A DNA stretch of 8,325 nucleotides from Acidobacteriota bacterium (GCA_021811745.1 JAJZNH010000815.1:1-8325), one strand, 5' to 3'. Shown: positions 1 to 6,423, counted from the stretch's first letter. The notes: generated from the letters alone by a model not told the origin. Translations and numbers: made by a program.

Positions 1-64
1 GCCAGCATCAATCACGCCAGCGATCGATGGAATGATAACGCAGGGGCCGGACGCGCACGCAAGA

Positions 65-1105
65 TCACCGGTGCGTTGCGGGAGCGCTTCCCTGTTCCGG
101 GGGCGAAGAAACAGCGTTTTTCATGGGCAACTCCAAAGCAAACACAGAGGCATTGTCCTGATCCGCGTGCAACCACATGCCGTGAAATGCGTTTTCAAGC
201 TCAGGATGGGCGGCCAGCAGTGCTGTCATCAGCTCGCTCACCTGCTTGCGCGCGATCACCGGATAGCGCAACTCAGCGACTTGGGAGGGATCCGGAGTGT
301 AATGAACTTCGAGATCGAGCGGCCCCAACACGGTCGTCGTATCGATGGAAGTGACTTTGAAGGCGGCTCCGCCAGCGCTGACGGTGAGCGGGGAATTCGC
401 TGCGGGAAGCTGAGGATGCAACTGGTTTGTCTCCTGGCGCAGCTTTTCCAGATTCGAGCTGGCTAGAAAGTCAACTGGATCGAGCAGGTACGTTGCGATG
501 CGGTAGTAGAACCAGGCGGCCCAGTCGCCCCTCCCCTGCGCATATTTGCGCGCGGCCTGCCAATACCAAACTCCGTCGTGGCCGTCCAGGATCATCGGCT
601 TATCGAACAATCCGGCGAGCAGCCAACCGTTGTCCTGCGTCCGCGACAATATAAACGAGACCTGCTGTGGCCGCGGAATTCCGGTGGCATGGAGAATGGC
701 CAGTGCGTACACTCCCGGCGGCAAGCCGTTGAAGTCGAGCCCTACAACCGGAGAACCGCAATAGAAGTCGGTCTTTGCCCCGTGCGGTGAGTCCGTAGAG
801 GCATCCAGGTAGTACAGATCATCGACCGTTATGGTCGCGCGCTCCACCAGGGGCGCGAGGTACTGTACCGACTGCTGGATACCGCCAAAATCCGCCGCTA
901 CCGCAGGCAGCGTATTTGCGCGCAGGCCTTGCACATTGCCGCTTTGCACCTGCGCCATCATGGCTCGCGATGCGCTCACCAGCGCCTGACGCTGAGCCGG
1001 CGTCATCTGCGCCTGCGTAGTACAGGACGCCGCGCGGGCGCGCGGAAGGTGCCAGGTAAAGCATGCCAGGAACAGCAGCGTAACAGCGCCTCTTTGGGAG
1101 CACAT
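65..1105 (-). CDS. Exported protein of unknown function
   Basis: A 346-residue protein that I do not recognise. The chosen ATG (1103-1105) is followed by a good Sec signal peptide: a short basic N-region (MCSQRG), a hydrophobic core (AVTLLFLACF) and a likely signal peptidase I site after ARA near residue 25. It is preceded by GGAAAGG about 11 bases upstream. The frame stays open 41 codons further up to 1228, but that extension is not protein-like and would bury the signal peptide. The mature part has only two cysteines (in ASCTTQ and FYCGSP), which could form a disulfide in the periplasm. A helical N-terminal part is followed by an aromatic-rich stretch (GVWYWQAARKYAQ, WAAWFYYRIATYLLDP) that looks helical, and then a beta-rich C-terminal part. 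No catalytic motif is visible. It is the last gene in the same direction as the four-gene block, but a gap of about 370 bases with a hairpin separates them, so it is probably transcribed on its own. Coding is likely; function is unknown. Confidence 0.8.
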   Translation of the reverse strand: MCSQRGAVTLLFLACFTWHLPRARAASCTTQAQMTPAQRQALVSASRAMMAQVQSGNVQGLRANTLPAVAADFGGIQQSVQYLAPLVERATITVDDLYYLDASTDSPHGAKTDFYCGSPVVGLDFNGLPPGVYALAILHATGIPRPQQVSFILSRTQDNGWLLAGLFDKPMILDGHDGVWYWQAARKYAQGRGDWAAWFYYRIATYLLDPVDFLASSNLEKLRQETNQLHPQLPAANSPLTVSAGGAAFKVTSIDTTTVLGPLDLEVHYTPDPSQVAELRYPVIARKQVSELMTALLAAHPELENAFHGMWLHADQDNASVFALELPMKNAVSSPPEQGSAPATHR

Positions 1106-1477
1106 GGTTGCAGGGGCCTTTCCGGTGATTTCGATCCCGTGAAAATGAGATACATCTCCGCAGGCTGGCAGACATAACATTGGATGCAGAATGGCGCCAC
1201 AACGCTGGCTACCACGGCTGTCATACATGCCCAGGAAGCTAATTCGGCAAAACGCGGGCCGCGCGCTCTCCGCTCCCGCCTTCGCCGGTGTTAACGGCAG
1301 CAGCCCTTATTATGGGAAGCAGGTCGGGACGCCGTTCACACTTTCGGCCAACGCTCCGGCATGCTCCCATCAGGCGGTGAGCGCCAATCCACTCAAGCCT
1401 GAGTGCAGATGGAAGGGCCCGGCATCGCGCCGGGCCCTTCGAGTGTTCGAGGCGACGCAAGTTCAAGATGCAGCTTT
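1106..1477. other. Intergenic region with hairpin; no gene seen
   Basis: This stretch of about 370 bases holds no convincing gene. The short open frames here (for example minus-strand 1239-1466) run through the 1412-1440 hairpin and have neither protein-like composition nor a ribosome binding site. Its main feature is that hairpin. A weak sigma70-like pair for the gene at 1105 can be drawn on the minus strand (TTGTGG at 1197-1202, 17 bases, TGTTAT at 1174-1179), matching consensus at only 3 and 4 of 6 positions, so it is not called as a promoter. Confidence 0.5.
1412..1440 (-). terminator. Perfect 12-bp hairpin, probable transcription end of the kinase operon
   Basis: The arms GAAGGGCCCGGC (1412-1423) and GCCGGGCCCTTC (1429-1440) pair perfectly around a 5-base loop. 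The hairpin begins about 38 bases past the stop codon of the thymidylate-kinase-like gene, the usual place for a terminator of the minus-strand block. Neither side has a real T-run after the stem, so it is not a textbook intrinsic terminator. It could instead be an RNA 3' end-stabilising stem or a protein-binding palindrome. Confidence 0.5.
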
Positions 1478-2185
1478 TTAAATTGCGCCCCCGGCATCTG
1501 CAAAATCGAGGGACGGGGCTTCGATCGGAAGCTTCTTCAGCGTGTGGCGCAGAACCTCACGCCTGACCTCTTCGAGCGGCATGGGCGGAATGACCGTGAT
1601 CCCGCCGAGCACGCGGCTCAGACTCAGGTAGGACTGGCGATTCACGTAAATGAATTCCAATGGATACTCAGGCTTGCGCGCGCGCGCTTCTACGGGATCG
1701 GCATCGAGAATGTATGCAACGTCAGGGTGGGGAACAAAGAGCATGATGCACTTCGCATACCAGCGCAGGAATGGATTGCCGAGTTCCAGATTCGCCAGTT
1801 CGTCGTAGACGTAGCGGTCGAAGATCACCAGGTCGGCAGCCGAGCGCAAAGCTCTCCGGAAAGCGCGGCGCGCGGCCAGCGCATCAAGCGTGTACAGGAA
1901 GAGGCGCACGCAGGCCATCGGCCAGGCGCGAACATTCTTATCGCGCCGGTTGATGGGGCGCTCGGGACTTCCGATTCCCTTGTCGCCTTTGAAGATGGTG
2001 TGTCCTGAAGATTCGCGTAGTCCGGTAAGTTGCGCCACATCGTCCCAGAAGCGGATTTGACGAACGCTCATTCCGGCCTGTTCGGCCGCGCTGCGCAGAG
2101 CGTCAATCTGCGTGCTCTTCCCTGCTCCGTCGATTCCGGAGAAACTTACGCAAATGGTACGGCGTGGAAGCTGGCTCACTTTCAT
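1478..2185 (-). CDS. Thymidylate-kinase-like P-loop kinase
   Basis: A 235-residue cytoplasmic protein of the nucleoside-monophosphate kinase fold. It has a clear Walker A loop (residues 17-24, GIDGAGKS), a DRY motif at 123-125 in the context IFDRYVYDEL, and a basic lid-like segment (RARARK near 166-171). These match thymidylate kinase, which transfers phosphate from ATP to dTMP. However, the housekeeping enzyme normally has a DR(Y/W)xxSxxAYQ-type sequence after the DR, and here it is DRYVYDELAN. The protein is also somewhat longer than the usual 205-215 residues, with a rewritten segment at 50-90 containing several basic residues (FKGDKG, INRRDKN). The ATG at 2185 has AGGGAG about 12 bases upstream. 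It is the last gene of the minus-strand block, 32 bases after the small membrane protein gene, and a hairpin follows. Its position next to a flippase suggests a specialised kinase rather than the cell's dTMP kinase. The substrate cannot be told from sequence. Confidence 0.85.
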   Translation of the reverse strand: MKVSQLPRRTICVSFSGIDGAGKSTQIDALRSAAEQAGMSVRQIRFWDDVAQLTGLRESSGHTIFKGDKGIGSPERPINRRDKNVRAWPMACVRLFLYTLDALAARRAFRRALRSAADLVIFDRYVYDELANLELGNPFLRWYAKCIMLFVPHPDVAYILDADPVEARARKPEYPLEFIYVNRQSYLSLSRVLGGITVIPPMPLEEVRREVLRHTLKKLPIEAPSLDFADAGGAI

Positions 2186-2217
2186 GGGTCTGCACTTCTC
2201 CCTGGCTGCGCTGCGGT

Positions 2218-2673
2218 TCAGTGGGGCCGGCTGGGACTGGCGTGCGACAGTAAGGCGACCGCTGCTATCGCCGCTCCGGCGCCGACCACGATGCCGACCT
2301 TGATCAGGATGGAGCGCTTTCGCCGTTGTTTGGCAGGCGCAATCACTGCTCCGGCAGGACGAGAGGCGGCGGCTCCCGAAGGGTTCTCATACGGAGCGGC
2401 CGCAGTGCCCACCGGCGGGTTTGCACCGCCTGCCTGTCCATCGAGAGCTGCCTGTCCATTCAGGTTGGATAGGCTCGCGGTGGAATCGCCCGGGCCAGCG
2501 CTGCCCGGCGACCGGGTTTCCAGGCCGGGACTTTGGGTTTGGCTCGAAGCGCTTGACGAGCTTTGCGATGGCTGTCCAGCCGCCTGCTGCCGCGGCATTG
2601 CCACTCCCAAGGGAGCAGCCAGGAGCGCGGTCAGCAGCCATCCCAACGCGCTTTCAAGAAACCTGTGCTTCAT
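2218..2673 (-). CDS. Small exported protein with low-complexity linker and C-terminal membrane helix
   Basis: A 151-residue protein of no recognised family. The start is placed at the ATG at 2671-2673, which has GGAG about 8 bases upstream and opens directly into a signal sequence (MKHRFLESALGWLLTALLAA, then PLGVAM). The frame extends to an earlier ATG at 2727, but that would overlap the previous gene and put 18 polar residues before the signal. Residues about 28-112 are rich in Ser, Gln, Pro, Gly and Ala and are probably disordered. A basic cluster KQRRKR (115-120) precedes a Gly/Ala-rich hydrophobic helix (about 121-143) and a short polar tail. If the N-terminal signal is cleaved, the basic cluster would sit outside, against the positive-inside rule, so the signal may stay as a membrane anchor or the C-terminal helix may be inserted differently. 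It lies third in the block, 43 bases after the STAS gene and 32 before the kinase gene. A structural or scaffold role at the envelope is a guess. Confidence 0.75.
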   Translation of the reverse strand: MKHRFLESALGWLLTALLAAPLGVAMPRQQAAGQPSQSSSSASSQTQSPGLETRSPGSAGPGDSTASLSNLNGQAALDGQAGGANPPVGTAAAPYENPSGAAASRPAGAVIAPAKQRRKRSILIKVGIVVGAGAAIAAVALLSHASPSRPH

Positions 2674-2716
2674 CGTGTTCTCCACATCGTTCTGCGGTTT
2701 TGCAGGCAAAGAAACG

Positions 2717-3118
2717 TCAAGCCGCATTGGCGGCTGAATCAGCCTGGGCGGGACTGTAGGGTTGAGGCATTCGTTCGAGGGCGGGGCGGTGGAAGCTGTT
2801 CACGGCATCCGCAGAGGTTCCGAAGATCCGAAAGAGATGCCGCACGCCTGCGGACTCCAGCACGGACAGCGCATCGGGAGGAATAGCGGCAAGCCGCACA
2901 TCGCCATTGCGCTTCATCGTTTCCTCAAGGCAGCAAAGCAAAAAGTTCAGTAACTGGAGATTGACCTGCCGGATGCGCGCACAATCGAGTACGACCGAAG
3001 GCCGCACGACCTTCGCCATTTCGGCATTGAGCGTCCTCAGAAAAGCGCGCATTTGTGGCTTATCGCAGGTTTCCGGCAACTGTTTTACGATCACGGGACG
3101 TGTGGCTGTTCGCGTCAT
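2717..3118 (-). CDS. STAS-domain protein lacking the phosphoacceptor serine
   Basis: A 133-residue soluble protein resembling anti-sigma-factor antagonists (SpoIIAA/RsbV type). The pattern is a strand VVLDC (42-46), the loop and helix RIRQVNLQLLNFLLCCLEETMKRNG (49-72), a strand VRLAAI (74-79), then PDALSVLESAGVRHLFRIFGTSADAVNSF (81-109), which closely follows the family's 'VxxxLexxGlxxlF.i..s.eeAl' ending. In phosphorylated STAS proteins the loop reads D-S-S-G-L; here the aligned residues are N53-L-Q-L-L, with no serine or threonine, so the normal kinase/phosphatase switch should not work. Residues 111-133 form a Pro/Ala-rich tail outside the fold. The ATG at 3118 has GGAG about 12 bases upstream. 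It sits between the flippase fusion (48-base gap) and the small exported protein (43-base gap), suggesting co-transcription. It may be a binding module for a partner protein; no anti-sigma factor is seen in the window. Confidence 0.8.
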   Translation of the reverse strand: MTRTATRPVIVKQLPETCDKPQMRAFLRTLNAEMAKVVRPSVVLDCARIRQVNLQLLNFLLCCLEETMKRNGDVRLAAIPPDALSVLESAGVRHLFRIFGTSADAVNSFHRPALERMPQPYSPAQADSAANAA

Positions 3119-3166
3119 GTTTGCGTCGTCTCCAATGCAATTTGGCTCAAAGCTTTGCGGAAACCA

Positions 3167-5164
3167 TCAGGCAACACTTCGTTGGTCGCCCAGTGCATCG
3201 GCACTCTGCAGGAGCCGCGCCAGTTCGGCTTCGGGGTTTCTCCGTGCATGGGTGAGCAAATTTTTTCCGTAGCGAAGCAGAGTTCCGATGTTGGTGTTGT
3301 ACCAGCAGCATTCCGTCATGCGCGGGGAGAGCCCGCAGACAAAGCGCAGCCTCTTCAGCGTCGAAGGTGATGCAAGCAGTGCAGCGGTCAGGCGGTGATT
3401 CCCGTCGAGAATGGTCAGAGGCTCGTTCTCGTTGACACCGATGAGGAGGACCGCGGCAAAGTCCGTATCGTTCTGGTTGTAGAGGTCGCGAATCGAGGCA
3501 ATCTTGGCCAGGAAAGCCGGATCCATTAAGTCCTGGCGGGTGCGCAAGCCTTCGGCAATTTTGGTAATGGAGAAATTGCCGTCGGCAAGCTTGCGCCAGT
3601 GGGCGCGGGGAAACACGCGAATATTGCGCAGATTGGCTTCGTCTACCTCGACATGGAACCATTCCGTATCCGAAGGCAGTTCCTTCCACAAGTCAAGATG
3701 GCGGAGGTAGAGGAGCGCGCGTCGCTTGGCGTTTTCCGCGCTATCGGCAAAATTTGGCTTGTAGACGATTTTGCTCAGAGACTCCTGATAATCGCGGAAT
3801 TCAGGACAACGAAAATCACTTTTCAGAAATTCGGCGATCGCTTCATCTTCAGGCATCCGCCGGATCAGGCGAACCGGGCGGCAATCGCCGGGCACCAGCA
3901 GGTCTTTGGGGTCCATGAGCGAATTAATCAGGAACGGAAGGGCCACGAACACGAACAGGATGGTCATAAGCACCAGTTGCACAAGAATCACTTCGCGCAA
4001 CGAGCGGTGGAACAGGCAGATGCCCAACACCAGCACACCGCTGAATGCCAGTTGAACCCAACTGGCATTGGCGATCTTATAGGACATTTCGAAGGTGATG
4101 ATCACAGCACTGAGGCAATACACCACTGTGGTGACGGCATACAGTGCGAGCAGGTACGAGAGGCTGTAGGGGCCGCCGGTCTGGAACCCTGAGCCAAACA
4201 GCGATGTCCAGATCCACGGCGGCGCGGCACACAAGGCCAGCGCCATCCCGGCGCCGCTGGCCAGCACCAGCAACAGCGAGGTGGCGATCACTTTGAGGTT
4301 GCGCCGCTCCTCATCGCAGGTCCCTGCGACAAGCGGAAACGTGGTGTTCACTACCGCGGAGGACATGGTGAAAATAACCCGGCCGACCATGGCCACTGCG
4401 GCATAGAGGCCTGCATGATCCGCGGGGAAAAAGTGGTTGACGAGCACGATGTCACAATTGCCGATGAGCATCTGCCCGGAGTAGAAGACGACCGCCTGCG
4501 AGGTTTCTCGAAAGGCATAAGAAACCTGCAACGGGTTGGGAGCCTTGCGCGCGAGCGGCGGGGCAATCGCGAAATACGCGGCCGCTATGGCGGCGGCGTT
4601 GGCCGCGATCACACCGCGCACCCCAAACCCGGCCATGATCAGCAGGTAGGAGCCGCCCAGGCGGACACCGCCCTCCAGGACCAGGTTGATGGCCAGTCCC
4701 CGGAATCCGTAGGAGCCCTGGATGTACCCACGGCGCGGCCCCAGGGGCACGTAAAACGCGGCGCCGAGCGCCAGTAGCGCCACCAGGGTGGCGTCTGGAA
4801 GGTTCAGATAGCCGGAAATCTGAACACGGAAGGCGAGCAATATCAAGGCGACCAGAACGCCGCACACCCAGGCCGCGCGGTGAAGGCCGCGGTACGCGGC
4901 AGCTTTGCCTTCCGGCGCAGGCTGCTGCGCGACAACTTTGCTGGTGATGATTTGGAACGAAAGCGTGATCGCGGAGAGCAGCGTCAGCAGGGTGTAGACA
5001 ACGGTCGCCTGGCCGTACCCTTTGGGTCCCAAAAACCGCGCGACGACGATGTTGTATACGAGATTGGTGACAATTGTCATGCCCGATCCGGAAAGCAGAA
5101 TCATGCTTCCGGAGATAATGCGCGCAGACAGCGTTTTCGGTTTTTGAGGCAGACAAGATACCAC
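3167..5164 (-). CDS. Wzx/MATE-type polysaccharide flippase fused to a DGNHR (ParB-like) cytosolic domain
   Basis: A 665-residue two-part protein. Residues about 10-416 form a 12-helix integral membrane protein of the oligosaccharide flippase type (MOP superfamily, Wzx/RfbX), with the typical opening helix and ARFLGPKGYGQ segment (residues 42-52). Such proteins move undecaprenyl-linked glycans across the inner membrane. Residues about 417-665 are a hydrophilic, presumably cytosolic domain: helical and charged first, then HWRKLADGNFSITKIA, a helix with RDLYNQND, a strand (FAAVLLIGVNE) and ILDGNHRLTAALLAS with DGNHR at 587-591, followed by FVCGLSPRMTECCWYNT. The order 'strand, x-DGxHR-x-xAA helix' is that of ParB N-terminal/sulfiredoxin-like domains; I infer this assignment from the motif alone. 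Wzx proteins are usually 400-500 residues, so the extension is the odd part. The start is GTG (5162-5164) with GGAG 9 bases upstream; no good ATG lies before the first helix. It heads the minus-strand block and lies divergent from the glycosidase-like gene. No frameshift is seen at the junction. Confidence 0.9.
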   Translation of the reverse strand: MVSCLPQKPKTLSARIISGSMILLSGSGMTIVTNLVYNIVVARFLGPKGYGQATVVYTLLTLLSAITLSFQIITSKVVAQQPAPEGKAAAYRGLHRAAWVCGVLVALILLAFRVQISGYLNLPDATLVALLALGAAFYVPLGPRRGYIQGSYGFRGLAINLVLEGGVRLGGSYLLIMAGFGVRGVIAANAAAIAAAYFAIAPPLARKAPNPLQVSYAFRETSQAVVFYSGQMLIGNCDIVLVNHFFPADHAGLYAAVAMVGRVIFTMSSAVVNTTFPLVAGTCDEERRNLKVIATSLLLVLASGAGMALALCAAPPWIWTSLFGSGFQTGGPYSLSYLLALYAVTTVVYCLSAVIITFEMSYKIANASWVQLAFSGVLVLGICLFHRSLREVILVQLVLMTILFVFVALPFLINSLMDPKDLLVPGDCRPVRLIRRMPEDEAIAEFLKSDFRCPEFRDYQESLSKIVYKPNFADSAENAKRRALLYLRHLDLWKELPSDTEWFHVEVDEANLRNIRVFPRAHWRKLADGNFSITKIAEGLRTRQDLMDPAFLAKIASIRDLYNQNDTDFAAVLLIGVNENEPLTILDGNHRLTAALLASPSTLKRLRFVCGLSPRMTECCWYNTNIGTLLRYGKNLLTHARRNPEAELARLLQSADALGDQRSVA

Positions 5165-5196
5165 GCTTTAGCACTCCAGTTCAGGGGCAAAGGAAG

Positions 5197-5225
5197 ATTT
5201 AAGGTTTCAAGCGCAGCAATTGCAA
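5197..5225 (-). promoter_or_regulatory. Possible sigma70-like promoter for the flippase operon
   Basis: Read on the minus strand, TTGCAA (5220-5225) and TTAAAT (5197-5202) are separated by exactly 17 bases and lie 33-61 bases upstream of the GTG start. Each hexamer matches consensus at only 4 of 6 positions. The location, in the only sizeable gap before the four-gene block, is what makes it plausible. Confidence 0.25.
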
Positions 5226-5255
5226 CCGGCGGCAACTTATTCCGATGCGAAATTT

Positions 5256-5287
5256 AACAATCTGGCTGCCCCCTTGCCAACAATCTG
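5256..5287. repeat. 9-bp direct repeat AACAATCTG in the divergent intergenic region
   Basis: AACAATCTG occurs at 5256-5264 and again at 5279-5287, 23 bp from start to start, close to two turns of the helix. It lies between the divergent flippase block and the glycosidase-like gene, where a regulator could bind both copies on one face of the DNA. A 9-mer repeat in 180 bp can occur by chance at the level of several per cent, so this is only a candidate operator. Confidence 0.3.
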
Positions 5288-5344
5288 AAATATCGGCCTC
5301 CGCGACAAACCCGTCTTCCGGTTAGTGCTTCTAACTGTTGGAGC

Positions 5345-6340
5345 ATGCTCACTCAGTCAAGCACTGTCTGCCTCTGCCTCTTGCTGTTTTTCCACGGCTG
5401 CTCTTCCAGCCCCGCCGCCCCAGCGCACCTGGCGCACAGGGCCGTGGGAAGTTCGCCGCAGGTGATCGCGACCTACGAGGCCTGGTTCGGTCATCCCCAG
5501 CACATCTCGGTGGGCTATTCGTCGCACGACCCGGCGGTCATCCAGCGGCAGATGCAACACGCCAAAGCGATGGGGATCTCCGCGTTCGTGGTGGACTGGT
5601 ACGGGGATCGCGAGCCATTCATCGACCGGAGCTACAGCCTGATGCAGGAGAACGCCGCGAAGGAAAAGTTCCAGGTAGCCATGATGTACGACGAGACCGA
5701 ACACGAGGATGGGGCCACAGACGAGGCGATAGCCGACTTTACCATGTTCCACGATGCGTATCTGTCGCCCAAATCGCCGGGACACCAGGCCTACCTTACC
5801 TACGAAGGCCGGCCGGTGATTTTCATTTTTCCCAAGGGGCGGCACACCGACTGGACCAAGGTCCGCGCCGTGGTCAACACGTGGCATCCCGCGCCGCTGC
5901 TCATTGACGAGAACCTTCCCGGCCAGTATGCAAGCGCCTTTGACGGCTTTTATGCCTGGATCAACCCGGGTAGCAAAGGATGGGCCGCCGACGGCAGCAA
6001 CTGGGGCAAACAGTACCTGACCGATTTCTACGAGACGATGAGGAACAAGTACCCCGACAAGATCGTCGTGGGAGGGGCCTGGGCGGTGTTCAACGATGCC
6101 AAGGCTTCATGGGGACTCAATCGTCACATCGCAGCACGCTGCGGCCAGACCTACGCGGATACCTTCAATTTTTGGCGCCAGGTGTTCCCCGCCAACGAGC
6201 CGATTCCGTTTCTCATGGTCGAAACATGGAACGATTACGAGGAAGGAACGGCGGTCGAACGCGGAATTCCGAACTGTGGGCCGAGCGGCGAAGACAAGAC
6301 TCCTGCATCCACGGCCGCCATGGCTGCGCCGCAGAAGTAG
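5345..6340 (+). CDS. GH71/GH99-like glycoside hydrolase, probable lipoprotein
   Basis: A 331-residue protein with an N-terminal export signal ending in a lipobox-like FFHGC (Cys19) followed by SSSPAAPA, so it is probably lipid-anchored. The His at -2 and the lack of basic residues at the start make the lipobox imperfect. The mature part reads like a TIM-barrel glycosidase of the GH71/GH99 type: VIATYEAWFG (40-49), QMQHAKAMGISAFVVDWYG (69-87), VAMMYDE (111-117), RPVIFIF (156-162), DGFYAWINPG (200-209), VVGGAW (241-246) and the C-terminal PFLMVETWNDYEEGTAVE (288-305). The last matches the 'WND[YW]xE' / 'NEWHEGT' signature holding catalytic acids in these families; D297 and E300 are the best candidates. 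Families of this kind cut alpha-mannans or alpha-1,3-glucans; the substrate here is unknown. The ATG at 5345 is the only possible start (an in-frame stop lies at 5255, with no other ATG/GTG/TTG), but GGAG (5340-5343) is just one base away, so initiation is unusual. It is divergent from the flippase block and convergent with the glycosyltransferase. Confidence 0.85.
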   Translation: MLTQSSTVCLCLLLFFHGCSSSPAAPAHLAHRAVGSSPQVIATYEAWFGHPQHISVGYSSHDPAVIQRQMQHAKAMGISAFVVDWYGDREPFIDRSYSLMQENAAKEKFQVAMMYDETEHEDGATDEAIADFTMFHDAYLSPKSPGHQAYLTYEGRPVIFIFPKGRHTDWTKVRAVVNTWHPAPLLIDENLPGQYASAFDGFYAWINPGSKGWAADGSNWGKQYLTDFYETMRNKYPDKIVVGGAWAVFNDAKASWGLNRHIAARCGQTYADTFNFWRQVFPANEPIPFLMVETWNDYEEGTAVERGIPNCGPSGEDKTPASTAAMAAPQK

Positions 6341-6423
6341 AAACCTGCAGCCTGCTGGAGTTGTCAGGCGCCCGATCCCAAAGCGGTTCTCCAATTGGTG
6401 TCGAGCGAGGCCGAGGCGATCAA

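Noticed and set aside
1..64. Possible minus-strand gene past the left edge (reading CVIIPSIAGVIDAG)
   Set aside because: The fragment is protein-like in one frame, but no start codon with a ribosome binding site is visible and it is too short to support.
1106..1228. Longer start for the exported protein ending at 65
   Set aside because: The extra 41 residues are not protein-like and would place the signal peptide internally; the ATG at 1105 has a ribosome binding site and begins the signal.
1676..1687. Alternating GC run of 12 bases, possible Z-DNA
   Set aside because: It encodes the Ala-Arg repeat of the kinase lid-like segment, so the protein explains it.
1403..2008. Plus-strand open frame of 201 codons
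   Set aside because: It lies opposite the thymidylate-kinase-like gene, whose P-loop and DRY motifs fix the coding strand, and it shows no domain or ribosome binding site.
2030..2737. Plus-strand open frame of 235 codons
   Set aside because: It is a mirror of the small exported protein and the start of the kinase gene. Its composition is that of GC-rich antisense, with many Ala, Arg, Pro and Gly.
3599..4192. Plus-strand open frame of 197 codons, rich in His, Gln and Glu
   Set aside because: It is antisense to the flippase transmembrane region, and His/Gln-rich readings are typical there.
4452..5174. Minus-strand frame of 240 codons overlapping the flippase start
   Set aside because: It is rich in Arg, Gly, Pro and His, shifted by one base from the flippase frame, and has no membrane helices or motif.
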